DNA of 64,000 bases from Caldanaerobius polysaccharolyticus DSM 13641 (lineage in GTDB: Bacteria; Bacillota; Thermoanaerobacteria; Thermoanaerobacterales; Caldanaerobiaceae): the NCBI RefSeq assembly GCF_000427425.1, contig NZ_KE386493.1, positions 8,711 through 72,710 on the forward strand. Direction: 5' to 3'. How positions within the stretch are numbered: the stretch's first letter is position 1; every line of letters begins with the position of its first letter. Under the pieces are notes generated by a model. That model did not search any database and had not been told where the DNA came from. It worked only from the letters and a program-made list of their open reading frames with translations. Made by a program: the position numbers and the translations under genes. Positions 43,792-52,652 of this stretch are shown piece after piece.

Positions 43792-45102
43792 TTGAGTGAA
43801 AAGCTGATCGTAGGGGTAGAGAGGGACAGCATTGCCGAAAGCCTGGGAATAAATCCCGGGGACAAGCTTGTGGCTATAAATGGTGTGTCTGTCCGCGACG
43901 TTTTAGATTATATTTTTTATACCACTGACGAAGATGTTGTAATTGATATAAAAAAAGCCGATGGCCACATCGCCAGGTACAGGGTGTCCAAGGAGTACGA
44001 TGAAGACATAGGGCTGGTATTTGAGGATGGCCTTATGGACAAACCGCGGGTGTGCGCCAATAAATGTGTTTTTTGCTTTGTGGATCAGATGCCTAAAAAC
44101 ATGAGAAAAACCCTGTATTTTAAGGACGACGATTACAGGCTTTCTTTTTTGCATGGCAATTTCATCACATTGACCAATGTCGACTATAATGATATCCAGC
44201 GCATTGTGGAGATGAGATTAAGCCCGCTTTATATCTCGGTGCACGCTACAGATGACGACGTAAGGGCAACCCTTATGAGAAATCCTAAAGCAAGGGGCAT
44301 TATGCAAAAATTGAGAGTGTTGGTCAGTGGAGGTATAAGCCTGCACTGCCAGCTGGTGATAGCAAGGGGTATTAACGACGGCGAAATACTGGATAAGAGC
44401 ATAGGCGACCTTGCAAGCCTTCACCCTGGTGTCTTATCCATAGCTGTGGTACCGGTGGGGTTGACTGCACATAGGGAAAACCTGATGAATATAACGCCAT
44501 GGGATAGTTCATCATCGCAAGAAATAGTCAAACAGGTAGAAAGATGGGGAAAGGAATTTAAAAAGAGATTGGGTACGCCTGTAGTATACGCAGCAGACGA
44601 ATTTTACGTAATGGCTGGCGTAGATGTCCCGGAGGCTAGTTATTACTGTGGTTTTCCTCAGATTGAAAATGGCGTAGGTTTAATGGCCAAGTTTAAAAGT
44701 GAATTTCACGATGCATTAAAGCGTTACGCTCATAGGACTTCTAGGGTTAAAAAGGTATCTATAGCCACCGGAATTTCTGCTTGTGATTTTATAAAGAGGT
44801 TGTCGGAGGAATTGATGGAGTGCATTGATGTGGATGTGCAAGTTTACGGTATAAAAAATGATTTTTTTGGCCACAGCGTTACAGTGGCTGGCCTTGTTAC
44901 GGGGAAAGATCTTATAGGTCAATTAAAAGGCAAAGGTCTGGGTCAAAGGCTTATAATTCCAGATGTCATGTTGAAATCAGGAGAAAAAGTTTTTTTGGAT
45001 GACACCACTGTCGACGATGTAAAGAGGCAGTTGAACGTAGATGTGGTGGTATCGCCTGTTGACGGTGAAGAATTTATAAAAAATGTAATAGGGGAGATGT
45101 AA
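43792..45102 (+). CDS. Radical-SAM protein with PDZ and DUF512 domains
   Basis: 436 residues. An N-terminal PDZ-like domain (GVERDSIAESLGINPGDKLVAING, residues 8-31) precedes the radical-SAM core, with C88, C92 and C95 (CANKCVFC) binding the iron-sulfur cluster and FCFVDQMPKNMRKTL typical of the family. The C-terminal DUF512 domain starts near residue 280. The family is widespread in clostridia beside der; its reaction is unknown. TTG start with GGTGAGGT upstream. The stop is directly followed by the ATG of der (no gap), so they are coupled. Confidence 0.9.
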   Translation: MSEKLIVGVERDSIAESLGINPGDKLVAINGVSVRDVLDYIFYTTDEDVVIDIKKADGHIARYRVSKEYDEDIGLVFEDGLMDKPRVCANKCVFCFVDQMPKNMRKTLYFKDDDYRLSFLHGNFITLTNVDYNDIQRIVEMRLSPLYISVHATDDDVRATLMRNPKARGIMQKLRVLVSGGISLHCQLVIARGINDGEILDKSIGDLASLHPGVLSIAVVPVGLTAHRENLMNITPWDSSSSQEIVKQVERWGKEFKKRLGTPVVYAADEFYVMAGVDVPEASYYCGFPQIENGVGLMAKFKSEFHDALKRYAHRTSRVKKVSIATGISACDFIKRLSEELMECIDVDVQVYGIKNDFFGHSVTVAGLVTGKDLIGQLKGKGLGQRLIIPDVMLKSGEKVFLDDTTVDDVKRQLNVDVVVSPVDGEEFIKNVIGEM

Positions 45103-46422
45103 ATGCCAGGTTCAATTGTCGCTATTGTAGGCAGACCCAATGTAGGTAAATCCACGTTGTTTAACAGGCTTGCAGGCAAGAGAATAGCTATAATAGAGGA
45201 TAAACCGGGCGTTACCAGGGATAGGCTGTATCATACTTGCGAATGGGCCGGAAAGGTTTTTACCATTGTAGACACAGGCGGTATAGATGTGGGTTCGACG
45301 GATACATTGTTTCAGCAGATTAGGAAGCAAGCGCAAATAGCTATAGATACAGCAGACGTGGTGGTATTTGTGGTGGATGCTAAGGAAGGGCTTTTGCCTG
45401 CGGATTGGCAGATCGCGGATATCTTGAGAAAATCCAATAAGCCTGTTATTGTGGCGTGTAATAAAGTAGACAGCGCTAAGATGCGAGAGAGCTCCTATGA
45501 ATTTTACGGGTTAGGATTTGATCACGTTCACATGATTTCTTCTGTAAACGGAACAGGTACAGGGGACCTACTGGATACTATAGTTAAACTTTTGCCTGAT
45601 AGTCATCATGAAGAATATGATGAGGATACGGTTAAAGTAGCTGTTATAGGCAGGCCCAATGCAGGCAAATCTTCTATAATAAATAAGGTGTTAGGCGAAG
45701 AGAGGGTAATAGTCAGCGATATACCGGGTACTACCAGGGATGCTATAGATACTCCTTTTGAGATAGACGGAAAAAAGTATGTCTTTATAGACACAGCCGG
45801 GATAAGGCGAAAGAGCAAAATAGAGGAATCGGTGGAATACTACAGCGTGCTTAGGGCTATGTCGGCAATTGATAGGTCAGATGTATGCCTTATGGTGATT
45901 GACAGCTATGAAGGCATAGTGGAGCAGGATACAAAGATAGCTGGTTACGCTCATGAGCAAGGCAAAGGGATGATAATCCTCATGAATAAATGGGATAAAG
46001 TGGAGAAAGATACCAGGACCGCAATAGAGTATACCAAGATTATAAGGAACAGGCTGGATTTTATATCTTATGCGCCGATTTTGTTCGTATCAGCCAAAAC
46101 CGGCCAGAGGATACCTCGCATAATCGAGACTATAGATGAAGTAGCAGCTGAGAGGTCCAAGAGGCTTGCCACAGGTGTGTTAAATGATATGTTAAATGAG
46201 GTCCTTGCTACCAACCCGTTGCCCTCTGCTGGCGGCAAACACGTCAAGTTGTATTACGGAACACAAGTAGCGGTAAAGCCTCCTACCTTTGTTTTCTTTT
46301 CCAATTATCCGGAGGAGGTACATTTTTCATATGTGCGCTTTCTGGAAAATCATATAAGAAAGTTATTTGGATTCGAGGGAACGCCTATAAGGATCAAAAT
46401 AAAAAAGCGCGGAGAAGTGTAA
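45103..46422 (+). CDS. der: Ribosome assembly GTPase Der (EngA)
   Basis: 439 residues with two GTPase domains and a KH-like C-terminal domain. First P-loop GRPNVGKST (about 9-17) and DTGG; second GRPNAGKSS (about 183-191), DTAG and NKWD. It helps assemble the 50S subunit. It follows the DUF512 gene without a gap; plsY comes 15 bases later. Confidence 0.98.
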   Translation: MPGSIVAIVGRPNVGKSTLFNRLAGKRIAIIEDKPGVTRDRLYHTCEWAGKVFTIVDTGGIDVGSTDTLFQQIRKQAQIAIDTADVVVFVVDAKEGLLPADWQIADILRKSNKPVIVACNKVDSAKMRESSYEFYGLGFDHVHMISSVNGTGTGDLLDTIVKLLPDSHHEEYDEDTVKVAVIGRPNAGKSSIINKVLGEERVIVSDIPGTTRDAIDTPFEIDGKKYVFIDTAGIRRKSKIEESVEYYSVLRAMSAIDRSDVCLMVIDSYEGIVEQDTKIAGYAHEQGKGMIILMNKWDKVEKDTRTAIEYTKIIRNRLDFISYAPILFVSAKTGQRIPRIIETIDEVAAERSKRLATGVLNDMLNEVLATNPLPSAGGKHVKLYYGTQVAVKPPTFVFFSNYPEEVHFSYVRFLENHIRKLFGFEGTPIRIKIKKRGEV

Positions 46423-46437
46423 AAGAGGGGAGAATTT

Positions 46438-47034
46438 ATGCATATTTTGTGGTCGATTCTGGTTATTTTGGCATCTTATCTTATAGGGGGATTTAATTCT
46501 GCGTATTACATCGGAAGGCTATGGGGAGTAGACGATATAAGAAAATACGGCAGCGGCAATCCAGGGACTACTAATGTACTGAGGATCGTAGGTAAAAGAG
46601 CGGCTTTTTTTACGTTACTGTTTGATGTGGCAAAGGGTTTAGTGGCTGTATCGTTAGGTCTTCTTTTAGTTAAAAGCTCAGGAGTCGCTATTTTATGCGG
46701 GTTGGCTGTAATAATAGGGCATAATTACCCCGTGCAGCTAGGGTTTAAAGGAGGAAAAGGCATCGCCACGAGTATAGGAGTTATATTTCTTCTTAGCCCT
46801 CTAGCAGCGCTTTGCTCTCTTTTAATTGGCCTTGTAGTAATTGCTATAACTAAATACGTATCCCTGGGGTCCATTATAGGTTCTGTGCTCTTTCCTGTAT
46901 TTGTAGCTGTATTCAATGGTTCATGGCAGTATATCCTTTTTGGCGTTGTTATGGCGTTGATGGCTGTATACAGGCATCGAGCAAACATCAGCCGATTGGC
47001 CAGTGGAACTGAGTCCAGAATAAAATTGTATTAA
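46438..47034 (+). CDS. plsY: Acyl-phosphate:glycerol-3-phosphate acyltransferase PlsY
   Basis: 198 residues, five membrane helices. Motifs: GSGNPGTTNVLR (about 38-49), GHNYPVQLGFKGGKGIAT (about 100-117) and YRHRANISRL. It makes lysophosphatidic acid, the first step of phospholipid synthesis. AGAGGGGAG precedes ATG 46438. Its usual partner gpsA, which makes glycerol-3-phosphate, is not next to it. Confidence 0.96.
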   Translation: MHILWSILVILASYLIGGFNSAYYIGRLWGVDDIRKYGSGNPGTTNVLRIVGKRAAFFTLLFDVAKGLVAVSLGLLLVKSSGVAILCGLAVIIGHNYPVQLGFKGGKGIATSIGVIFLLSPLAALCSLLIGLVVIAITKYVSLGSIIGSVLFPVFVAVFNGSWQYILFGVVMALMAVYRHRANISRLASGTESRIKLY

Positions 47035-47132
47035 TATAAGATGTAATAATTCCTGACCTCCTCTAATATATATGTATTGTTAGAATGTTGCGTATTATAG
47101 ATGGGATATCATATATCGGGGAGGTCGGGTCG

Positions 47133-48608
47133 ATGGAGTTTGACGTATACAAAGACATTGCTGAGCGCACCGAGGGAGATATATATATCGGCGTCATAGG
47201 GCCTATCAGGACAGGAAAGTCTACCTTTGTCAAAAGGTTTATGGAACAGCTAGTTATACCACATATAGATAATGCTTATAAGAGAGAAAGGGCGAAAGAC
47301 GAATTGCCTCAAAGCGCTGCGGGTAAGACCGTTATGACGGTGGAACCCAAGTTCGTCCCTAATGAAGCTATAGAGATAAGTATAGCGGAAAATATAAGGT
47401 TTAGAGTGAGAATGATTGACAGCGTAGGTTACCTTGTGAGAGGAGCCTTGGGGTATACCGAGGGTGAAAAGCCCAGAATGGTAAAAACCCCTTGGTCTGA
47501 CGAAGATATGCCTTTTGAAAAAGCAGCTGAATTGGGAACTCGAAAGATCATCACGGAGCACTCTACCATAGGAATCCTCGTTACCACCGATGGCAGTATC
47601 ACCGATATACCCAGAGAAAATTACGTGGAAGCGGAAGAAAGGGTGGTAAAGGAGTTAAAAGAGATCAATAAACCTTTTATCATCGTCTTAAATACGGCAA
47701 AGCCTGACGAACAGGATACCAAAAACCTAAGGGATATACTGGAGGAAAAATACGATGTTCCTGTGATGATCCTCGATGTCATGAAAATGGATTCTGACGA
47801 TATAAAAGATATTTTGCAGAAAGTTCTTTTTGAATTTCCAATAAGAGAAATAAACTTCAATATGCCCAAATGGGTTGATGTACTGGAAAGCGAACACTGG
47901 CTTAAAAGCGGAATAATCTCCGCAGTTAAAGATGCAGTTAAGGATATGTTTAAAATTCGAGATGTGGATGAATGCATCGGCGTATTGGGCGAATGCGAAT
48001 ACATTGAAAGCTGGGCTGTGGATAGGATAAATTTAGGCGAAGGGATAATCTCTGTTATAATAAAACCTGTGGAGAATCTGTATTTTAGGGTGCTAAGCGA
48101 AGTCTCAGGGTGTGAGATTAAAGGCGATTATCAGCTTATAAATCTCCTGAAAGAGCTGGCATATACCAAAAAAGAATACGACAGGCTGTCTAATGCCCTT
48201 GAAGAGGTTAGAAACAGGGGCTATGGCGTCGTGATGCCCTCTCCTGAGGAGATAAAGCTGGAAGAGCCTGAAATCATAAAGCAAGGAGGCAGGTTTGGGG
48301 TACGGTTAAAAGCCAGTGCTCCATCGCTGCACATCATGAGGGTTGATATACAGACGGAGGTATCTCCAATAGTAGGCACGGAAAGGCAAAGCGAGGAATT
48401 TGCTAACTACCTTATGCAGCAATTCGAGAGCGATCCTGCAAAGATATGGGAGGCAAACCTCTTCGGAAAATCCCTTGACGATCTGGTGAAAGAGGAGATG
48501 CAGAACAAGCTCACCAATATGCCTGAAGAGGTTCAGGAAAAGTTGAAAATGACGTTGCAGAGAATAGTAAACGATGGCGGCGGTGGGATACTTTTCGTGA
48601 TATTGTAA
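47133..48608 (+). CDS. spoIVA: Spore coat morphogenetic ATPase SpoIVA
   Basis: 491 residues (492 in B. subtilis). Start MEFDVYKDIAERTEGDIYIG matches the conserved N-terminus. P-loop GPIRTGKST at 23-31, then DSVGY (switch region) and a Walker-type NTAKPDE. The C-terminal part ends GGGGILFVIL, the region needed for anchoring to the forespore membrane via SpoVM. It polymerises as the basement layer of the coat. ATG 47133 is supported by GGGGAGGTCGGG upstream; the open frame from 47085 is not. It is expected to be under sigma-E, but I found no convincing match. Confidence 0.96.
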   Translation: MEFDVYKDIAERTEGDIYIGVIGPIRTGKSTFVKRFMEQLVIPHIDNAYKRERAKDELPQSAAGKTVMTVEPKFVPNEAIEISIAENIRFRVRMIDSVGYLVRGALGYTEGEKPRMVKTPWSDEDMPFEKAAELGTRKIITEHSTIGILVTTDGSITDIPRENYVEAEERVVKELKEINKPFIIVLNTAKPDEQDTKNLRDILEEKYDVPVMILDVMKMDSDDIKDILQKVLFEFPIREINFNMPKWVDVLESEHWLKSGIISAVKDAVKDMFKIRDVDECIGVLGECEYIESWAVDRINLGEGIISVIIKPVENLYFRVLSEVSGCEIKGDYQLINLLKELAYTKKEYDRLSNALEEVRNRGYGVVMPSPEEIKLEEPEIIKQGGRFGVRLKASAPSLHIMRVDIQTEVSPIVGTERQSEEFANYLMQQFESDPAKIWEANLFGKSLDDLVKEEMQNKLTNMPEEVQEKLKMTLQRIVNDGGGGILFVIL

Positions 48609-48623
48609 AACAGGTATCGGAAT

Positions 48624-48706
48624 CGTGAGTGGTGGGGAGCAAGAATACAAAGACCGGGCGGGAAAGCTCACGGGTTTACTAGTGGGATGAAAGCCCGGCT
48701 ATTTTT
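48624..48706 (+). ncRNA. Structured element with alternative stems and a U-run, after spoIVA
   Basis: CGTGAG (48624-48629) can pair with CTCACG (48667-48672). In another fold CCGGGC (48654-48659) pairs with GCCCGG (48693-48698), CTCAC (48667-48671) pairs with GTGGG (48682-48686), and the outer stem is followed by CTATTTTT. The two folds share CTCAC and exclude each other. It may be only the spoIVA terminator, or a small regulatory leader for the next gene. I recognise no known riboswitch. Confidence 0.35.
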
Positions 48707-48739
48707 GTCAATGCCGCAAACAGGGAGGAGGGAATACGC

Positions 48740-49150
48740 TTGAGTTATATAAGGTTAGCTAAAATTGAAGATGTAGCTAGTATGAGTAGAATACACGCTT
48801 TAACGTGGAAAGAAGCTTATAAAGGTTTGATACCGCAAGAATATCTAAATGGGATTTCGGAAGATAAATGGATCAAGCCATTTACCGATGCGTTATCTAA
48901 TAAATTGCATGAAGCGGCGATAATAAATAATGGAGAAACTGATACTGGATGTGTTTGCTTTGGCAAATCGCGTGATGGAGAAACTGGATATGGAGAGATC
49001 ATATCTATATATGTTTTACCGGCATATTGGTCAACTAAGCAAGGTTATGAGTTAATGAATTTTGCTTTAAATAGATTGAAAAAGCAAAATTTTGATTATT
49101 GTCACCTTTGGGTTTTGGAAGGTAAATTACAATTTTTTCCTTTAAAATAA
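48740..49150 (+). pseudogene. GNAT acetyltransferase, C-terminally truncated
   Basis: 136 residues. The first part is a good GNAT domain: YIRLAKIEDVASMSRIHALTWKEAYKGLIP and GYGEIISIYVLPAYWSTKQGYELM, where the last strand and helix bind acetyl-CoA. After LWVLEG the sequence turns into KLQFFPLK and stops; a full gene would continue with an N-x-x-A-x-x-FYEKLGF motif and about 30 more residues. The fragment is AT-rich and lies between spoIVA and tRNA-Pro. It has a strong GGAGGAGGGAA before TTG 48740. It is likely a recently broken gene or a truncated, possibly inactive protein. Confidence 0.65.
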
Positions 49151-49154
49151 ACAC

Positions 49155-49183
49155 TTGATTTTTTTTTATTTATGTTTTATAAT
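49155..49183 (+). promoter_or_regulatory. Sigma-A promoter of tRNA-Pro
   Basis: TTGATT (49155-49160), a 17-base spacer of almost only A/T, TATAAT (49178-49183). Transcription would start about 10 bases before the tRNA. Confidence 0.75.
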
Positions 49184-49199
49184 ACTTTCTGTAATTGTT

Positions 49200-49272
49200 C
49201 TGGGTGTAGCGCAGGTGGTAGCGCGCCATCTTGGGGTGGTGGAGGTCGCGAGTTCGAGTCTCGCCACTCAGA
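49200..49272 (+). tRNA. tRNA-Pro (anticodon GGG)
   Basis: 73 bases fold into a full cloverleaf: acceptor CTGGGTG/CACTCAG, D-arm GCGC-AGGTGGTA-GCGC, anticodon arm CCATC-TTGGGGT-GGTGG with GGG at positions 34-36, T-arm GCGAG-TTCGAGT-CTCGC and discriminator A. The CCA end is not encoded (CAG follows). It has its own promoter and terminator. Confidence 0.95.
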
Positions 49273-49283
49273 CAGAAATAAAG

Positions 49284-49317
49284 AACTACCTTCGAAGTGA
49301 AGGTAGTTTTTTATTTT
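49284..49317 (+). terminator. Intrinsic terminator of tRNA-Pro
   Basis: AACTACCTTC (49284-49293) pairs with GAAGGTAGTT (49299-49308), 5-base loop, then a run of T broken by one A. Confidence 0.9.
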
Positions 49318-49361
49318 ACATTTTCCCTTTTTTTTGTTAAAATGATATTGTGGTGTGGGGT

Positions 49362-50459
49362 ATGAATAAAAAATTCTGGGCGTTTGCTTTGTGTGCCGTT
49401 GTTTCTGTGGCTTTTTACGGCGTATTAAGATTTCAGCTGAACGCTCCTGAGATTGCAGTGGTTACTTATGGGACATTGGAGGAACATTTTTATACTGAAG
49501 CTCGGGTATTTTACGATCAGCGAGTTATAAATTCGCCTATAAACGGAAGGCTTGTAAGAATTGCAGAAGAAGGCCAGAGGGTGAGCAAAGGAGATGTAAT
49601 AGCCCGTATAGATGGCAGCGAAGCTAACGTGTATATGGAAAAATTGAAGGATATCGATGATCAGATCAGCAAAATCAAGGAGGCTGGCAATGGCATTTTT
49701 TCAAGAGACATAGCCAGCATTAACAAGATGATTGATGAAGACATGAAAAAACTCCAGGAAGCCGTAAACCGTGGAGATTCCGCCAGCGTGGAAAAATACC
49801 GCCAAGACATAAAAAAGCTCAATGACGAGAGAAAAAGGATAGCTAAGGTTTCGGGCTTTAATGTGGACGAGATAATCTCCCTATTAAAGCAAAGAAAAGA
49901 GATTTTATCTAAGTTAAGTAAAAACTCCATTCAGCTGATGGCACCACAACCAGGTCTTTTACATTATATATCCAACAAGCAAGCTGTTTCGGCAGGACAG
50001 GTGGTTGTCAGCCTTATAGATAATTATCAGTGGTATATACAGTTTCACACTGGTGTAGGCGATTTAAAACAAGGTCAGCTGGTTGATATAGAATTTTCCG
50101 ATTACAGTGTTCCTGTTAAGTTTTACGTGTCCAGCGTTAAAAAAACCAATTCTGGTTACGATGTGGTGTTGTCCACTACGTATTATGTCAAAGACTTTTA
50201 TAAAAAACGAAATGAAAAGGTCAAAGTGGTGTTAAAAAATGTAGAGGGATTGAAAATTCCTCGATCCGCGTTATCGAAAAAGGGCGATATTACGGGGGTT
50301 TACGTGTTAAAAGAGAAGCCGGTCTTTTACCCTGTTAAAGTGGTATCCGCTTATGGGAAATACGCTATAGTGGAGAACGAGAATGCGGGCGGTGGCATCA
50401 AAGTCTACGATGAAATCATTATAGATAGGCGAGGTGAGGGCGGTGGACGTAAGGACTAA
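49362..50459 (+). CDS. HlyD-like membrane-fusion/adaptor protein
   Basis: 365 residues. One membrane helix near the N-terminus (about 4-21), then the split biotinyl-lipoyl-like domain (INSPINGRLVRIAEEGQRVSKGDVIARID, about 58-87), a coiled-coil hairpin at about 95-190 and the returning lipoyl half with a beta-barrel. This is the plan of HlyD/YknX-type adaptors, but no transporter gene is adjacent. The partner and substrate are unknown. The start at ATG 49362 is preferred over GTG 49350; the ribosome site is poor (GTGGGG). It overlaps the yggS gene by 17 bases, linking it to the sepF-divIVA group. Confidence 0.8.
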   Translation: MNKKFWAFALCAVVSVAFYGVLRFQLNAPEIAVVTYGTLEEHFYTEARVFYDQRVINSPINGRLVRIAEEGQRVSKGDVIARIDGSEANVYMEKLKDIDDQISKIKEAGNGIFSRDIASINKMIDEDMKKLQEAVNRGDSASVEKYRQDIKKLNDERKRIAKVSGFNVDEIISLLKQRKEILSKLSKNSIQLMAPQPGLLHYISNKQAVSAGQVVVSLIDNYQWYIQFHTGVGDLKQGQLVDIEFSDYSVPVKFYVSSVKKTNSGYDVVLSTTYYVKDFYKKRNEKVKVVLKNVEGLKIPRSALSKKGDITGVYVLKEKPVFYPVKVVSAYGKYAIVENENAGGGIKVYDEIIIDRRGEGGGRKD

Positions 50460-51138
50460 CATAGAGGCTATCAAGTCCAACATCCAGCGAGCGTGTAAAA
50501 AGGCAGGCAGAGATCCCTCTGAAGTAACTATTATGGCGGTTACTAAAACCATCCCAGTGGAAAGAATAAAGGAAGCAATAGCGTGTGGCATAAAAGTTAT
50601 AGGAGAAAACAGGGTCCAGGAGCTGGTAAAGAAATATCCTCTTATTGGTGGCGATGTAAAGTGGCATATGATAGGGCACCTGCAAGTGAATAAGGTTAAG
50701 TACATAGTAGATAAGGTGGAGCTCATACATTCGTTGGATTCTGTAAAACTTGCTCAGGAGATAGACAAAAGGGCAAAGGCCATAGGTAAAAGACAAAATG
50801 TGCTTATAGAGATTAACATTGGCGGGGAAGATACTAAATACGGGATAAAACCAGAGGAACTGGGGGATTTTATAAAACAGATAGAGGGATTTGAAAATCT
50901 ATGCGTTCAGGGGTTGATGACCGTTGCGCCTATAGTCACTGCACCTGAGGATGTGAGACCGTATTTTAAAAAGATGAAGCAGCTTTACGACGAATTAAAG
51001 GACATGAAATCCCGTATTATAGATGCAAGATATCTTTCCATGGGAATGACATCTGATTATGTGGTTGCGGTGGAGGAAGGTGCCAATATAGTGAGGATCG
51101 GCACCGGTATTTTCGGGCCGAGAAACTATGATAAGTGA
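50443..51138 (+). CDS. ylmE: PLP homeostasis protein YggS/YlmE
   Basis: 231 residues, a TIM-barrel protein that binds pyridoxal phosphate on K35 (MAVTKT), with the phosphate-binding SMGMTSDY and IRIGTGIFG near the end. It controls free PLP and affects amino-acid pools; it has no known enzymatic activity. GTG 50443 is preferred because GAGGTGAGGG precedes it. In Bacillus it lies in the same order before sepF. Confidence 0.94.
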   Translation: MDVRTNIEAIKSNIQRACKKAGRDPSEVTIMAVTKTIPVERIKEAIACGIKVIGENRVQELVKKYPLIGGDVKWHMIGHLQVNKVKYIVDKVELIHSLDSVKLAQEIDKRAKAIGKRQNVLIEINIGGEDTKYGIKPEELGDFIKQIEGFENLCVQGLMTVAPIVTAPEDVRPYFKKMKQLYDELKDMKSRIIDARYLSMGMTSDYVVAVEEGANIVRIGTGIFGPRNYDK

Positions 51139-51152
51139 AAAGGGGGATTAAT

Positions 51153-51551
51153 GTGAACGTCATTGAGCGCATAATGTCGTATCTTGGCCTTGAAGAAGAT
51201 GCAGAGGATGGAGAAGAAGGCTATGAGGTTTATCAGCCTGATAGGTATGGAAATCCGGCCAAGCAAAAGCCTAAAGTGGTGAATATACACGCTAATTCTC
51301 ATGTGAAGATGATTGTAACAAAACCGGCAAGTTACGATGAAGTGACCAAGATATGCGATGAATTAAAATCCCGCAAACCTGTTATTTTAAACCTGCAGAA
51401 CGTGGATGCAAAAGAAGCTGAGAGAATATTGGATTTTCTCGCGGGAGCGGTATATGCTGTTGAAGGTGTGATGCAGAAAGTTTCAAAGGGCGTATTTTTG
51501 ATTGCACCAAACAATGTGGACATAGAAGGCATTTTAGAGGACGAAAATTAG
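51153..51551 (+). CDS. sepF: Cell division protein SepF
   Basis: 132 residues. An N-terminal membrane-binding amphipathic helix (MNVIERIMSYLGLEED) is followed by a linker (to about 50) and the SepF domain (VTKPASYDEVTKICDELKSRKPVILNLQNVDAKEAERILDFLAGAVYAVEG). It bundles FtsZ filaments at the membrane. GTG 51153 has AGGGGG upstream; the longer frame overlaps yggS. Confidence 0.95.
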   Translation: MNVIERIMSYLGLEEDAEDGEEGYEVYQPDRYGNPAKQKPKVVNIHANSHVKMIVTKPASYDEVTKICDELKSRKPVILNLQNVDAKEAERILDFLAGAVYAVEGVMQKVSKGVFLIAPNNVDIEGILEDEN

Positions 51552-51598
51552 GTGGTTTTGAACGTTATTAGGGATTTTGCAAGAATGGAGGAAGTGCT

Positions 51599-51883
51599 TT
51601 GGTTAACTGGGTATTATTGCAGACGATATCTATTTTTTTTGAAGTTTTAAATTGGGCTATTATTATAAGAGTATTTTTATCATGGGTGAGAGTGGATTAT
51701 CGAAATCCTTTTGTGAGATTTATATACAATTTTACGGAACCTGTATTGGCACCTTTCAGAAATATGCTTATGCGCTCATCCATAGGCAGAAATATGATGG
51801 TGGACTTTTCGCCGATTATAGCCCTTCTTGTTATACAGTATATTGTAAGGCCTATTGTAATACATTTATTGCTGTTGATTTAA
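51599..51883 (+). CDS. ylmG: YggT-family membrane protein YlmG
   Basis: 94 residues with two membrane helices (about 6-28 and 68-92). The motif between them, RNPFVRFIYNFTEPVLAPFRNM, is the YggT signature. Members influence cell shape and division. TTG 51599 has GGAGGAAG upstream. Confidence 0.92.
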   Translation: MVNWVLLQTISIFFEVLNWAIIIRVFLSWVRVDYRNPFVRFIYNFTEPVLAPFRNMLMRSSIGRNMMVDFSPIIALLVIQYIVRPIVIHLLLLI

Positions 51884-51896
51884 GGGGATAGCAGCC

Positions 51897-52631
51897 ATGG
51901 ATGAGATGAGGTTTTATGATATGATCCAATGGGTAAAGAGAAGAAAGAGGCCAAAATCCACTGACTTTTTGGAGCCTCCTGTGCTGAACAGGTTAAAGGC
52001 TATAGCTGACAAGGAAAGGGATATACTGTTCAAGGTATCAGGCGGATATGAAGGGGCGGAAAGACAGGTATTTGTGCTGTATCCTGATTTTATGCCAGAA
52101 AATGAAGTAGAGGTACCTGTGGGTGCCATTGAAATCACAGCAGGTAATGCTCAAGACAAGATCGGCCACAGGGACGTGCTAGGTGCTATAGTCGGGTTGG
52201 GTATAAAACGAGAAAAGATAGGGGACATTCTCATTGGCAGTAGTTGTCAGGTCATAGTGAAAAGCGACATATTAAATTTCCTGGAATATAACTTGACGAG
52301 GGTAGGAAAAGTTAACGTGCGAACTATCGGTATAGATTTAAAGCAGGTGATCAGCCCTGAGAGAAAACTTAAAGAAATACCGGCTGTGGTGGCTTCATTG
52401 AGATTGGACAGCGTGGCCAGTGCTGCTTTTTCTGTATCCAGGACAAAGATGCAGGATTATATAAAATCTGGTCTGGTTAAAGTAAATTGGGAAGAAGCGT
52501 TAAATCCTTCCCAGTCGTTAAAAGAAGGAGATGTAATATCTTTTAAGGGACACGGGAGAGCGGTGTTTGATAGCATCATGGGCTTTACAAAAAAGGATAG
52601 AATATCTATATTGCTAAAAAAATACATATGA
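51897..52631 (+). CDS. ylmH: S4-domain RNA-binding protein YlmH
   Basis: 244 residues. The N-terminal half is the YlmH domain (about 20-165, with IGHRDVLGAIVGLGIKREKIGDI) and the C-terminal an S4 domain (about 180-240: DSVASAAFSVSRTKMQDYIKSGLVKVNW). YlmH binds 50S-tRNA complexes and rescues stalled ribosomes in Bacillus, as known for the family. GGGGATAGCAGCC precedes ATG 51897. Confidence 0.93.
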   Translation: MDEMRFYDMIQWVKRRKRPKSTDFLEPPVLNRLKAIADKERDILFKVSGGYEGAERQVFVLYPDFMPENEVEVPVGAIEITAGNAQDKIGHRDVLGAIVGLGIKREKIGDILIGSSCQVIVKSDILNFLEYNLTRVGKVNVRTIGIDLKQVISPERKLKEIPAVVASLRLDSVASAAFSVSRTKMQDYIKSGLVKVNWEEALNPSQSLKEGDVISFKGHGRAVFDSIMGFTKKDRISILLKKYI

Positions 52632-52652
52632 GGACAGGAGGCAATGGGAGAT

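Noticed and set aside
47085-47140. Sigma-E-like promoter before spoIVA (TGCGTATT and CATATATC)
   Set aside because: Only 6 of 8 matches in each box, and the predicted transcript start would leave out the ribosome binding site.
49155-49340. 61-residue frame covering the tRNA-Pro gene
   Set aside because: It spans promoter, tRNA and terminator; no protein features.
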